From Larus michahellis (lineage: Eukaryota > Chordata > Aves > Charadriiformes > Laridae): a DNA stretch of 64,000 nucleotides. Shown in pieces: positions 34,973-53,399 of this stretch. Position 1 is the stretch's first letter. The number at the start of each line of letters is the position of its first letter. Both the position numbers and the translations under genes were made by a program. The notes below the pieces were generated by a model. That model was given only the letters and a program-made list of their open reading frames with translations. It was not told the DNA's origin and made no database searches. Where the stretch lies: NCBI RefSeq assembly GCF_964199755.1, contig NC_133906.1, forward strand, positions 15,225,378-15,289,377, given 5' to 3'.

Positions 34973-37900
34973 ACAGATAAAGAAAAGTATGCAATTTGGA
35001 GTTAAACTGACCACAGTTTTTTATTAGAAGACATTTAATCTCGAACAAACAGGGCAGTCTGAGGCATGAAGCCTTTGTGAACTTCATCTGGGCTGGTGCA
35101 ATCGCAGCCTCCACCGCGCGGCAACCTCTGGGTCGGTCGCCTGGGACCTCTCAGGACCATGCAGCGTTCCCCAGCAAACCCCTAGCCCGGGTAGGTATGC
35201 AAAGTGCTCCCCAGGCACCCAAGGAAATGCTAACGGGGAAGCCAGCACACCCAGAACAAATGGAAAACTCGATTCAGCTGTTTCTCTGGCTCCAACTATC
35301 TGCTCGCCTTGACAAAGGCAAGGCTGCAATCTGGGGGCTCTCTGCTGGGGCTCCCCCCTGCTGGAAGGCAGAGTCCCACCGGGCTGGAGCCACACTGGGC
35401 CCAAGCGGTGCAGGTTCAGAAATCACCCGCTGGAGCTTCATGCGCTGGAAACCACTGGCAGGAATACGCAGGGCGAGGGATGGAAAACCATTGCCCGCGG
35501 TGTGTGGGAACAGCCGCCAGGCAGACGCTGGCACGGGGAGCTTGAAAACCAAAGTGCGAAGAGCAGTGGGGAGAGACATTTTATCCATGGGACAGCCTTT
35601 TGGTGACTTTGAGGGGCTAAGGGACCATTAAATGACATCCCCCCTCATCTGCCCCCAGCATGGGCACACACCTGGGTGCCTCCAAGGGCATATCCCTAAG
35701 GAAGCTGTGCTTGGGCAAGGTGGTCCCAAACTTTGTATCAAACACATCAAAACCCCAAAGAATTCAAGCTCTAACCATGGTGGGGGAGACCTAAAGGCTG
35801 CTGGAAGCAGGGCATCTGTAAAAGTGCACAGGGAAGGTGTAGGAGCTGCTTTCTGCTCAGCGTCTCCTTGGAATTTTCCTTTCCCTGAGCCATAAATATG
35901 TCAAGATGCCCAAATTTTGCCCAGCAGCAGCGAATCATCTCTCCCCGGTAGGTTCACAGGGCAGGGGGACACTGGTGATGGCCACCGACACCGAAACCCA
36001 AGCCGGCTGTGTCCCTGGTCCCCAGCTCTTTCCCGCAAACTGAGATTCGGGGGGGGGGGGCGAATCAGGACTCCAACAACTGGAACTTGCAGGAGGGTTT
36101 GGCTAAACGTGAGCCCTGCAGCCGCTGGGCTGATTTAGGACTAACAGTGCTACCTCCAGGAACAGGAGAAAATGAACACCGAAAATCCAGGCTAAAATAA
36201 AAGCCGGGAGCTTGCGGATGCCCTCCCGGATGGAAGCTGGAGGGGAAAAAAATCAGGCGTTTTCCTGGTCTGGTACACGCTCCCGCAGCCAGAATAAGTC
36301 ATAAAGCAGCCGAGGAGACTCGGCTCCTCTCTGCTGAGCCCCCGGGTGAGGTGCAAAGCCATCGAGGAGCCCCCCGACCCCGGGACGGGCACGGACACCC
36401 CCCCAACTTTGCTGCCAGGGAACGGCTCCTGCGGCTGCGCTGCCCTGCGCGGCCGCGGAAGCCCCCAAGGGGGGGGAGCAGCGCAGGGAGCTGCAAACCC
36501 CGCGGAGGGGTGTTTAGGGGTGTGTGGGAGGGGTGTGGGACATCCGCGGCCGCGCAAACAGCGCGTTTGAGCGGCGGGGAGGCAGCCCCGGCAATGGCTT
36601 TTTCCCGCCGCCGGATCCGGCCTCGCCGCAGATAATTTATTAATTCGTTGGTTGAATTATGTCTTTTTTTTCCCCCCACAAAATATTAATAATAATCATT
36701 ATAGCAATGAAATAATAATGAAATCAGTGTCTTTTGTGCTTGCAACAGCTTGGGAAAAAAAGAAATAAATCGAACAACCCTTAAAATTGAGGATCTCGGA
36801 GAATTTGGAGGAGCAAGAGAAAAAAGCACCTTAGAAAACGGGGAAAACGGTTCAGCGGGAAGGAGCGGTCCCAGGGCTGCGACACGCCGCGGTGGGGGGG
36901 TCTTCAGGGTGCGAGGATTGACTCTTTGGGGAGAAAAAAAACACCAAACCCAACCCATTATTATTTCGTTCTTCTTTCGTGCGAGCAGAAACGCAGGCGG
37001 CGAGGAGCGCTGCCTCTCCCTCCCCCCCCCCCCAGCCCCGCTGCAATGGCAGCGGGGAAAATCTGCTGGAAAATTAGAAATTAGAGGTGGGGAGGATTTG
37101 CACTGCCCGAGCCGCCCCCCGGGATGGCAGGGAACCCGCACCCCCTCCCCGAAAAAGGATGCCTTCACCCCCACCTTTGGCCGGGTCCCTGCCGGGGTGG
37201 GGCGGGGGGGGACACGTTGGGCGACGGCGCAATTACCGAGGGGAAGCGGAGGAGCCCTCCCCAAAATGCCACCACGGGCTGGGGAATGGGGGAAGAAAGC
37301 TGCTTTTCTTCTTATTTAGTCGATCTCTTAAACACGGCCAGAAAAGAACATTAAAGGCATTTCTAGATTTCGTTTCCGTTTTTGGTTTTTTGTTGTTTTT
37401 TTTTTTTTTTATTATTCCCATGCTCTTAATTTTGAAAAAAAAAAAATAAAATCACAAAACATAACTTATAAAACAATATATATACTGCATCCTTATCCAC
37501 AACAGCATAATTGAAACATCCAGCGTAACGTTTACCACAGGTGTGAAATACACTGGGAAAGAAGTACCGTGTGCATTTTATATTATGTTTCTTTGTCATC
37601 TACAGGTAATAAGTATCGACAAAAATAAGCAACAAATATGCCTGCAATTAAACTTCATATGCGTTTTGTATGCGTATTAATAAAGATCATATTTATCAGT
37701 TCCATGTTTGGTTTTTTTTTCTTTTTTTTTTTTTTTTTTTGCCAACAAGCACTTGTTAAAGTATCTACATTTACATAATAACACCTTAAGATAATAACAC
37801 CTTAAGATCGGAGTTTGTGGGTTTTTTTTTTTTTTTTTTTGGTTCCTTGTTTTTCCTTCACAGTTAGAAAAGCAAGGAACACTTTCAGCTTTGCTAAGCA

Positions 37901-38980
37901 ACCTTTCCGGACGCTGAGGCTCTCTATTTCTCTAGCAGAGATGCAGTATCTGGATTCACTTCATAACAGACCATTTTTCGTCTTTTTTTTCTCTTTTTTT
38001 CCCTAGACTTTCTAAAAGGGGTTTGTTTTTTTGTTTGTCTTTTTTTTTTTTTTTAAAAGAGAAAAAAAACCGCCTGCATTTAAATAAAGATGAATGATAA
38101 TTTCATTATCAGGATGGGGAGAATGCTGAACAGTTTTCGCAGCGCTGGAGGGTTTCTGTGCTCTCTCACAACCGGGGATACTGCAGTCTTTTGGAAAGGA
38201 TGAAGAGGTAGGAACCTTGAGCTGCTTAGTATCAGGAATGACTGGATTATAGCTTCCAACTAAAGAAAAAACATCAAGAATCATGCATTTTAAAAACAGT
38301 TTATTCAACGGCCAAGGACAATGATCCGGCACAATGCAATGGTAGATATAAATATAACCTTATATAAGTGGTTGACCCTTGTCATTATTATTTTTAATAG
38401 TTTCATACCTAATATTTTAACCATTTTTCCCGCAGAATCTACTCTGCGAATTATATTTTTTTCTGGCGCCCCCCCCCCCTTTTTTTTCTTTTTTTTTCGA
38501 GTGTGATTCTGTTTCTCAGTGGTAAACATTAACCAAACTCTTCCCGTGCGACAAGCGGCCAAGAACCGTCACACCAGCTCTTACCATCGAGGCGTCCCCC
38601 TCCCTCCCTCGCCGCCCCCCCCCCCGCGGGGAAGCGGCCGCCTTACCAACTCCTGTGCAAGTTCAAGTAAACACATACAACCCGCATAATCCAGAGAAAA
38701 AAATTGCAACTCATCCATGTACCAGATTTCGGTGTCTTTTGCAAAAGTTTTCTGGTCCGTTTACGGTTTTTGATGGTTTATTTTTAATTTTTTTTTTAAA
38801 GCGCAGTTTTATTGGTTGCGCCGTTGCATTAATATTGTTTTTTTCCTAGACAGTTGAAGTCCGCGGAGCTTTTGGGGTGTTTGTTTTGGTTTTTTTTTCC
38901 TTTTTTTTCGGTGGTGTTTTGTTTGTTAGTTTTTTCCTCTCTCACTTGCTCGGGTTTTGCTTTTAATCAGTTTTAATTAC
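34973..38980. other. Spacer downstream of PITX1, including CpG-rich and 3' UTR candidate DNA
   Basis: 35.0-36.2 kb is ordinary non-coding DNA; 36.35-36.65 and 37.0-37.3 kb are CpG-rich with two CGCGGCCGCG palindromes. From about 37.3 kb to the PITX1 stop the DNA is AT-rich with many T runs on + (A runs in the PITX1 sense) and is the likely place of a PITX1 3' UTR. Sense-strand AATAAA signals for PITX1 are at 38986-38981, 38813-38808, 38782-38777 and 38305-38300; I cannot tell which is used. Confidence 0.5.
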
Positions 38981-39091
38981 TTTATTTTTTTTTCCCTTTT
39001 ACGTTAAACGTCGATTTGCTTTGTCGGCGGTGGTGGGTTTTTTTGTTTCTTTTTTTTTTTTTTTTGTCGGAGGTGGTTTGTGTCAAGTCCG

Positions 39092-45462
<6,371 letters not shown>

Positions 45463-45692
45463 TTATTCCACACAGAAAGGAACAAGGAGCTTTTTTTTTT
45501 TTTTCTTTTTCTTTTTTAAAAGAAAAAAACAAAAGCAAACAACAAAACCAAAACCAAATCCACTTATTACTAACAGTATTATTTTAAGGGTGTCGGAAGA
45601 AGAGATCTGGGCAGTGCCTGGAAGCCGGTTGTCTCTGCTCGGGGAGAAGCTCGGCAGTCCGGCCGCATAGGCAGGGAAGTGGTAAAGATCCC

Positions 45693-45698
45693 TTATAG
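45693..45698 (-). promoter_or_regulatory. Candidate TATA box of PITX1
   Basis: On the minus strand the word CTCTATAAGGG covers about 45699-45689, some 270 bases upstream of the PITX1 ATG. A start site about 30 bases downstream (near 45665) would give a 5' UTR of about 240 bases that includes an A-rich tract (45528-45491). An AGGTCA half-site (45752-45747) and TTTAATC words lie just upstream. This is inference from position and sequence only. Confidence 0.4.
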
Positions 45699-45829
45699 AG
45701 AAACGCGAGTTGAGAGTTGGACAGTTTAAAGCTAAAGAGATTAAAGTGACCTGCCCTAGAACAAATGCCTGTAGTTAAACGGGGCTCCTCCCCCTGAAGG
45801 TTAAAACCTCCCCGTCTCGCTAATGCATC

Positions 45830-47800
45830 ACTCCATCTAGCGCTCGCCCAGCCCGGGCGGACCTGCCTCCGCGCTCCCCGTCGATGTGCGCGACTTGCGC
45901 GGCCGCGGCCAGGCCCGCGGACCCCCGGCCGGCCCCTGCCCGGCCCCCGCCGCCCGGCCGCCTCTCCTCCGAGGATGCCCCCTCCCGCCTCCTCCCCCTC
46001 CCCCGCAGCCTCCCCTAAAGCCGGCGAGGTATTAAAAATATTTCAGAAACGAATGGAAAGGTGGAAAAATCACTCCCAGCCGCTCGGGGGGCGGCTCGGG
46101 ACCCCCTGCCCGCCCCCAGCACCCCGCCGGCCCGCCCTCCTTCGCAGCGTCCTGCCAGCCGGCAGCGCGCAGGTTGCGCCCCCGCGCAGCGCGGCATCTC
46201 CGCGGGTAGCCCCGTACCCAGCCCGGCTGGGCCTCCCGGCCCGCGGAACCTCCGCCCCCACTCCCTGCAGTGGACGCGCAACCTGCGCACCCTTCAGCAT
46301 CCCTGCACGGGGCTGCGCGGCCCGTCCCGGCGTGAAGCCACCCCACCGCGAGTTTCAGTCCCGCGGAGAACAGGTCCCTCAGAGCTGGAGGGGATTTCTT
46401 TTGGGGACGGACTCCTGGGGGTTGTGTCTGAGCTGGTTTTGTCCTTTTTTTGACATTCTTTTTTTCCTGGCTGCGGGGTTTATAACACATCGGCTCGGGC
46501 CCTGCCTGGCGGCTGGGGGACCGCAGCCTGGGGAGCAGAGGCAGAGCCAACGCTCCCATCACACCATCTTTCAGCACATGATTAATAACAAATAATTTTC
46601 CTCTCGCAGCCGAACTCGCGGTGACCCTCCGGAGGGGTGTCTGCGGCTCTGCCAGCCCGGGGGGCGGCGGGGAAGGGGCGGGAGATTCCCCCCCCGGTCG
46701 CAGCGGGCAGTGCGGTCCCCGGGGCGGGTGGAGCGGGGCTGGTCTGGAGACACGGGACACGGCCTGGAGCCCTCCCGGGTAACATCTCGGTTTTTAGGGA
46801 GGTGGAAAACCCCACGGGAAGCCCTCAGCCTCGGGGGGCAAGTGGGAAGCGGGGTACCGGCGGGGCAGGCGGCGGGGGGCTCGCTGCACCGGGGACGGGG
46901 GCGAGGGGAAGGGGGAGAAGGACCCTGGCTGTGACTCTGCCCGGGGAAAGGACCTTCTCTCCTCTTTATTTTCTCGGCTCACTTTAACTGATCCATCCTG
47001 ACACTCTATTTTGCTTTCAAATCAAGTAAAGATGTGGGAGAGAACTTTTGAACTGGTTTATGGAAAAGTGGAGGGAAGCAATGTTCCAGCCGCGCAGGCT
47101 TTTTCCTACTAGCCCGGGTGATGCAGCCGGGCCCGCCCCGCGCCCACCCCCCCCGGTAGCCCCCATGGGCCCACGGAGCCGGGGACACCCGGGGAGAGCT
47201 CAACGCTCCCAGACCCAACCCCTGCACCTCTGATCTCCAGCGCCTTTTGCAGTTTAGGGGAGGTACAGGTGGGTGCTGTCAGGGTCAGGTCTGCCTACCT
47301 CTCGCTTTTCCTTTTTTTTTTTTTTTTTTTTTTAGTGGCACATTGTTGTCCGTCTGTCTGTCCGCCGCTCCCGGCTGAACTTCGCTCAGGAGTTTGCAAA
47401 CGACGGGGAATTTCGGGCACCCGAGGTGAACCAGGCAAAGATGGACGTGGTCTAAAATGCAAATATTTACCAGGGCCTCCGGGCTTCGAGGGGCTCAGCT
47501 GATGTAGGAGCCCGGGAAGGATGGAGACCTCCTCCCGGGAGAGAAGGGAGAGGTGGCGATGGCTTTTCGCCCGAGGAGAAGGAAGGTGACCGGATCGCAA
47601 ACGTGCACCGTGCCTGAGACCCTTCACAGTCTTTTTTTTTTTTTTTTTTGGCTTTATTTCCGCGGGCCGGGAGTGGCGGCAGCCCCGGGGCAGGTCTCCG
47701 GGGGCTCTCCCCGCTGAGCGGGAGCGGGATGGAACCCGGAGGGCCGTGCTGGAGGGGGGACTGCCAACAGCCCGGCGGCTCCGCTCCGGCTATTTTAAAC
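45830..47800. other. CpG-rich DNA immediately upstream of PITX1
   Basis: Very GC- and CpG-rich from 45.84 to about 46.35 kb and again 46.6-46.95 kb, with one CGCGGCCGCG palindrome at 45898. This is the expected promoter CpG island of PITX1. Long open frames on both strands (about 200-240 codons) overlap each other and show no known domain, so they are not called. Confidence 0.6.
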
Positions 47801-48247
47801 CCACTGCTCACAGCAGCCTCAAAAACGGAGGCGGGATTTTCTTTCTTTCTTTCTTTTTTTTTTCTCGTATTTTTTTTAATGCTCCTAATTTAAATGCTCC
47901 TTTGTTCTGCTCTACAAAATTTATTTTTAAAAAATTCGTTCTAGGCTCAACTCCTGCCGGCCGGGCGCGGGGAACAGTTCAGCCCCGGGCACCGACGTGA
48001 TTTCGTCCAGGCGATAACGTCCCTCCCGGGGCGACGGCCTCGCCGGCTCCTTCTGGGGGGGGTCCCCGGGTCAGACACCCCCCGAAATCGGCGTTAAATG
48101 GAGAGTAACGGGCCGCTCCCGCCGCTCCCGGCCCCGGGGAGGCAGAGCAGCGCCCGGCTCCCTCTTGTCACCCCCATGGGTGTCCGTGGAGCGGGTCAGA
48201 CATTTACCGCGCACCTGCGCACGGGTCGGCGGTCTCAGGCGGGCGGA

Positions 48248-48291
48248 TATATATATATATATATATGTATGTGTGTATATATATATATAGG
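48248..48291. repeat. (TA)n / TATGTG microsatellite
   Basis: Two (AT)n runs with a short gtatgtgtgt interruption inside otherwise GC-rich DNA about 2.8 kb upstream of PITX1. Confidence 0.95.
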
Positions 48292-48569
48292 TGTGTATGT
48301 CTTGTGTATGTCTCGTATTCGTCTTATGGGGATTTAAGGGCGTCCTCTTGCTCCGCGCTTCGGGGAGCGGGCGCACTCCCACCGCACAGACCCAAATCCT
48401 CGCGGTTCTTCCCGTCGCCGGTCGCGACAACACGTGTCGCGACAACAGAGCGCACCCTCAGGGCTGTCAACCCGCAATTTGCGCTTTCCTCCTCTCTCCT
48501 CCCTGCCTTACCCGCTGCGTTCCGGGATGCTGGGGACATCTCTCCTCCGGCAACCCCCTCCAGCAGACT

Positions 48570-48612
48570 CTACGTCACTCGTGTGACGTCATGCCTTGTT
48601 TCCCTGACGTCA
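48570..48612. promoter_or_regulatory. Cluster of three CRE (TGACGTCA-type) motifs
   Basis: Two perfect palindromic CREs (48584-48591 and 48605-48612, 21 bases apart) and one half-type site TACGTCA (48571-48577) fall within 43 bases of CpG-rich DNA. CREB/ATF proteins bind this motif. The target gene is not known; PITX1 is the nearest gene, 3.2 kb away. Confidence 0.6.
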
Positions 48613-49033
48613 CGCCTCGCCTTTCAGTCAGGCCAGGACCCAAAGCAAAGCCTTGATGTCCCGCTCGGAGCCGGCTGCTCTTCCCGCGACGTGAAGGCGC
48701 GACGGCGGCCCCACGGGACACACACGCACACAGGTTTCCCCTCCCCTGGGGACCCGCGACCCGCGTGGGCGTGGGAAGGGCCGGAGAGAGACGGAGGAAA
48801 GGGTCGGGCCCTCGGACCCGCGGCCGGGACGCGGCCGCTGTGCGCGGGTGGCGGGAGGGATTCGCGTGGGAAAGCTCCGCGCAGCGCGGAGTGGGGCTGG
48901 CCGGAGAGCACCACCGCTCCGCGCCCGCGCAGCCACCGCACCCCCAGCCCCCCCCCCCGCCTCGCGCTGGGGGCTGCATCAGGGATCTATGAAACGCTGG
49001 AAGCCCGCAAATAAACCGCTCCGCTTCCTCCTG

Positions 49034-49074
49034 CTATAAATAACCCAAGAACGAGGGACGGCGCTTATAAATAA
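49034..49074. promoter_or_regulatory. Two TATA/MEF2-like boxes 31 bases apart
   Basis: CTATAAATAA (49034-49043) and TTATAAATAA (49065-49074) both fit TATA-box and MEF2 consensus words and sit at the edge of a CpG-rich stretch with the CRE cluster 450 bases to the left. They could mark a start site transcribed to the right, away from PITX1, or MEF2 sites. There is no transcript evidence in the sequence. Confidence 0.3.
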
Positions 49075-49504
49075 ATCAGCGCTGGCCACGCCGGTGACAA
49101 CCCTGTGAAGAAAAGGACGAGACGCGTCTGAACGAGAGAGGGACTCCCACTGTCTCCCGAGGGGCGGACGGAGCCCGACGGGGCGCAGGGGATGGGGCCG
49201 TGTCGCCCGCCGGGTGCCGGGGAGGGGGTCCCTGCTTTCGGAGAGGAGCTCCCATCCCCGACGGGCTGTGGTGGTTGTAGCCAACACAAAACCACCTGGG
49301 CCGTATATCAGGCGGCGAAGTTCAGTCTCTGCCAGCTTTTCCTCTTCAGATTTATTAGTGTTGTATAGACTCAGATTCAGTCTATAAATTATTGGGAATT
49401 GTTACAAAAATGAAGGCATCTCCTCCCAAATGCACCTCTGCCCGAGAGGAGAGGGAAGCCCTCTGAAAAAGAGCTGCAGTGAGACAAGAGAGGAGGGAGA
49501 GGCT

Positions 49505-49735
49505 CCCCAGCCCAACCAAACCCAGCCCAACCAAACCAAACCCAACCCATCCAAACCCAGCCCAAAAATCCAACCCAACGAAACCCAAGACCAGCCAACA
49601 CAACCCAACTCAACCAAGACAAACCAAATCAAACCACGCCAAACGAAACCACAACCAACGCAACCAAAACAAGCCAAGCCAAACACGAACAACGCAATCC
49701 TAGCCAAACCAAACCAAACCAAACGAAAGCAGCCA
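49505..49735. repeat. Imperfect CCAAA/CCCAA pentanucleotide repeat
   Basis: About 230 bases built from ccaaa, cccaa and caacc words with almost no T on the + strand; the cleanest stretch is the aaccaaaccaaaccaaac near 49705-49723. The antisense open frames rich in Gly, Trp and Leu are products of the repeat. Confidence 0.93.
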
Positions 49736-49739
49736 ACCT

Positions 49740-51960
49740 CTAGCTGGTGCCCCCTTGGCGCAGCCCAGAACCCGGGAGCTGCTGCAGGAAAACAGCTTTT
49801 AATAACAAAAACATCCTAAAAGTGCCCAGCGGGCGGCGAAGAGGCACGGACGGGGCGGTGTGAGATGCTGGAAGGGTGCATCTCCCCTGTGCCGAGCGCC
49901 GGCAGCACTGCGATAGCGCGCAGGGGCATTTTTAAAGCTTCCCGCTATGAAAATGTCCCCCGCACGGGTGGACGAATGGTTTTCGGCCTCCAGCCCCTGC
50001 TCCCGGTCTTCGCTGGTGCGTGGCTCGGACCCATGGGATGCCCACACGGGTTGTGAAGAAGCAGAGGCCGGGGATGTGCGCCGGGATGTGCGCAGGGCAG
50101 CTCGAGGCCCCGCGGAGCGCAGACCGCACTGGGGGAGCGGTGTTTATTGAGGCAGTGCACCGTGTCTGTGTGTTTGTGTGTGTGTGTGTCCACCAGGACA
50201 GTGTTCCAGGGGTGTCCTGCCCCAAAACAGCATCTCCCCAAACACTGCCTTACGCGCAAGGTAGAGACCCTAATGTGCGCCCCCGCGCAAGGCAAAGCTC
50301 AGCACTCCCCGCCGCGACGGTAGCCCCCGTCCGAATAGGGAAAAAGGAGCAAACCCCAAGTAACGGCGACCACGAAACGAGCCCCGACACCCCCCGGACT
50401 CCGGCGGGAGCTGGGTCGTCCCCCCCCGCCCCGGGCCGGGCGGAGCGGGCAGAGGGAAGCAGAGAGGGGGAAGAAACCCAGCCCAGAGAGCATGTTAAAT
50501 CGCTCAGGAGAGGAAGGTGGAAAATTACGCTGGCTCCCAGCCGGCCTGTCCTCCTCTGCGCAGCCAGGAGAGCAATTTTCCTAAGAAGTTGAGCAAAACG
50601 AAATCAGCCCCTTTTGGATCCGCAGTCCTCTTCACTCCCCGCGCCGGCCAAGCCACCGCCTTCCGCGGGCGCGCAAGGCCCCCTCCACCCCCGCGCAGCG
50701 CTGCCCGGCGGATGCTGGGCGGGAGGGTTTCCAGGGCGATCCCTGCCCCATCCCGCTTCCCTCGGCCCCACTGAATGGCTCTCCCTGCCATTCAAACCCA
50801 ACGTGGGACAGGGAATTTTCGCGGGGAGTTTGGTCCGTGACATCTCCCGGGGCACCTGGGGCACCCGGGGCTGCGTCTCGTCCCGGTCCCCGTCCGTGTC
50901 CCCCCCTCCCCCGCCATCCCCATCCCTCCCCGGGACTGCCCCGGGCGCCGGCGGCCAGCGGCAGCGCTTGCAAAAACTCGGGATGAAAAAGTTGAAGGCT
51001 TAATGTTTTCTGACAGATACAAATGATACCCCAAGGCTTTCTTGAAATGCAGCAACTGACGGCTGGAGAAACGGTTTTCCTATTCGGGTTTCTGCAGCTG
51101 GAAGCAGACGTGGGTGGGGGGGAGTTTCCCCTCGGCCCTCCTCCCCCTACCCTCACCCCAAAAAGAAAACCATCTCCTGGGTGTCCGCTGCCAGTCTGGG
51201 ACAACTCTTTTTTTCCCCAAATGCCTGGCAGCACCCTGGCCCAGAGCTGCTTCCCACCCCTCTCCGCATCCTTCAGACCACAGGCGCTGAGCTCTGCTCT
51301 AAGAAAATATTAATTTGCTGTTAATTTGCTTGGGTTTATCTCTGCCCGTTCGCAGCCCGGTGTGAGCAGGAGAGTGTCAGCGCCCTGCAACGACAACGCC
51401 GGAGGATGGACAGCTCGGGAATACGGGGGGTTATTTCGAGGGGAATTACGAGGGGAAAGAGAGGAGAAAAGTACAATATAGTCCCACAATTCCCTCTCTG
51501 AGCAGAGGGAACATGCTTTTCTTATTAATTGATGGAGGAAGGGGCACCGGAGTTTGCTAGGCAGCCTGCTCAGGTTACTCTGTGTATCTTTAGATCCCAA
51601 AATATGTCTCTTTTGTGGACTAAAAAAGATGCCTCTGAAGGAGGGTAATCAAAGGCCCGCGCACTCCGTTGGCATTTATTGAAGACCCTTTTACAGCAGA
51701 AAAAAAAAGAGGCTGCGTTTGGAACCACCGACATTATGTTTCCATGTGGGTTTCCTCCACCTTGTTTCGGGCGAGCAGCCTCTTAATTGCTGCAGCATTT
51801 GGATGGGGGGAAACACGTTTCCCTTAAACAGGACATTTCCTGAAAGGCTGAAATATTCTAATAACGCGCTGGGCTCTTTAATGTTCTCAGAACAGCAGCG
51901 AATTTCTGCAGAGCCGCACATTTCCTGCTTTAAAATGTAAAATCAGAGAAACAATTAACC
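49740..51960. other. GC-rich non-coding DNA upstream of PITX1
   Basis: No exon recognised. Includes a short (GT)n run near 50164-50189. CpG content falls toward 51 kb. Open frames overlap on all frames and have no family similarity that I can see. Confidence 0.55.
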
Positions 51961-51997
51961 TTTGTGTGCATTCAGCTTATTCTATATTATTTTATAT

Positions 51998-52100
51998 CCC
52001 CCCCTTTTTTTCCTTTTATTTTTTTTCTTATACATTTTTCTCTTCTTTTTTTTCCCCTCTCTCTCTCTCTTTCTTTTTTTTTTTTTTTTAATTTCCCCCC
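51998..52100. repeat. Polypyrimidine tract (T/C-rich, about 100 bases)
   Basis: Runs of T and CT on + with very few purines, including a (TC)n core near 52058-52072. It is followed at once by GC-rich DNA. Confidence 0.9.
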
Positions 52101-52199
52101 GAAAGGCTGATTTCTCCCCGCTGCCCGGTGGCACCGCGCGGCTCCCGGCGCAGCTTTGGCGCAGCCCCCGCTCCTCTCCGCTGCCCGGGGAGCAAACAC

Positions 52200-53260
52200 C
52201 GCCGAGATAAAGGCACCGGGACAATTTTCTTTCCAGTTTCATTGTGGGAACGGCCGTATCTTAACGGGCACATCTCGGGGAGAGATAGGAACATACTGCC
52301 TTCCAGAGGGCTGTGCTAATCAGCACGCCGGGTTAGATATAAAAGTTCAGGGCAAATAAAACGAATTAGTTTTATTAGCACGTTTAGGAGGCGGTCTAAC
52401 GAAGGAATTCGGCTTTACTAGAGAATGTTTTCTCCTCCCCTTTTGTTATTTAAAAGCAACATATATCCGAGCAGCTCATCACGGGAGGGAAATAACGCAT
52501 CGTTCAATCTGCGGTCATTTTCTGGGACAAAGGCGCTCCTTTCTCTAAACCCGATAAGAAGGATATACCCTCTTGGAAATCCACAATTTCATAATAAAAC
52601 CCTCGTGAACAATAAAACCGACTGTAAAGGACAGGCTGCGGAACCCGCCAGGTTATTGTTCGGCGGTGGGTTTCTATAGGAAATAATCTGCCTCCATCAC
52701 ACGCGCCTCTACCTCGGCTAAAACTTTCCCAGGGAAATGTTGCCACCTCTCCAGCGCGGGATTTCCAGGGACTTTGTCCATATTTCAGGCAAACGAAGGA
52801 TTTTGGAGAGGTTCTCTCAGTGAAGTAGCTCTCAGAAAATACTTAAAAGTCAGTTTTTAGATCAACGGCTGGAGTTGGCGCAGGGAATAACCAGGAGAAC
52901 ATGGACCTTGGTTTGTTAAGTGGAAATTATGTATTTTTAAAATATTATTTAAAAAAGCAAACGGCGTCTCGGTCCCCGGTTCAGGCATAACAGTATTGTT
53001 TTATGTTCAATTCGTGCCTCAGACTTTGTGTCCGCCTGCAGTGCTGTTGGCAAAATTTGGGGAAAAGGGACGAAATAGTAGAAAACTCGTCTAACTTTTT
53101 TAACGTGAGACCTAAAAAAAGTCTCCGAAAGCGTCGGTGGAGAGCCCTCACGTCTATTTAAGCAGGGTTAAGACGCGGGGGAAAAAAAGCCTTTTTCCCC
53201 CAGCTCCGAGAATTTCACTCCCGCTGCAGGAGGCGTTATCCCGGAGCGATGCTGCCAGAG
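52200..53260. promoter_or_regulatory. CNE-like block about 7 kb upstream of PITX1
   Basis: Balanced-composition DNA with homeodomain-type words, such as a 7-base inverted repeat around gaatta (52356-52375: ATAAAAC, GAATTA, GTTTTAT), and few repeats, between CpG-rich regions. It resembles the conserved non-coding elements that surround developmental regulators, but conservation cannot be shown from one sequence. Confidence 0.25.
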
Positions 53261-53399
53261 CCTCGCACTGTGTGTAGTTGCCAAAGATGGTGTTTATTTT
53301 TCAAATCAGAAAAAAAAAAAAGGTGGAAAACAAAACAAAACCAGAGGGACTGTATAATACTATTTTTCTGAAAAGGGAATTCACCGACGGCCCAGACTA

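Noticed and set aside
48265..49014. 249-codon plus-strand frame in CpG-rich DNA
   Set aside because: Starts in a TA microsatellite, is low-complexity Arg/Pro/Ser, and overlaps open frames on the other strand.
49382..49722. Gly/Trp/Leu-rich minus-strand frames
   Set aside because: Translation of the CCAAA repeat in three frames.
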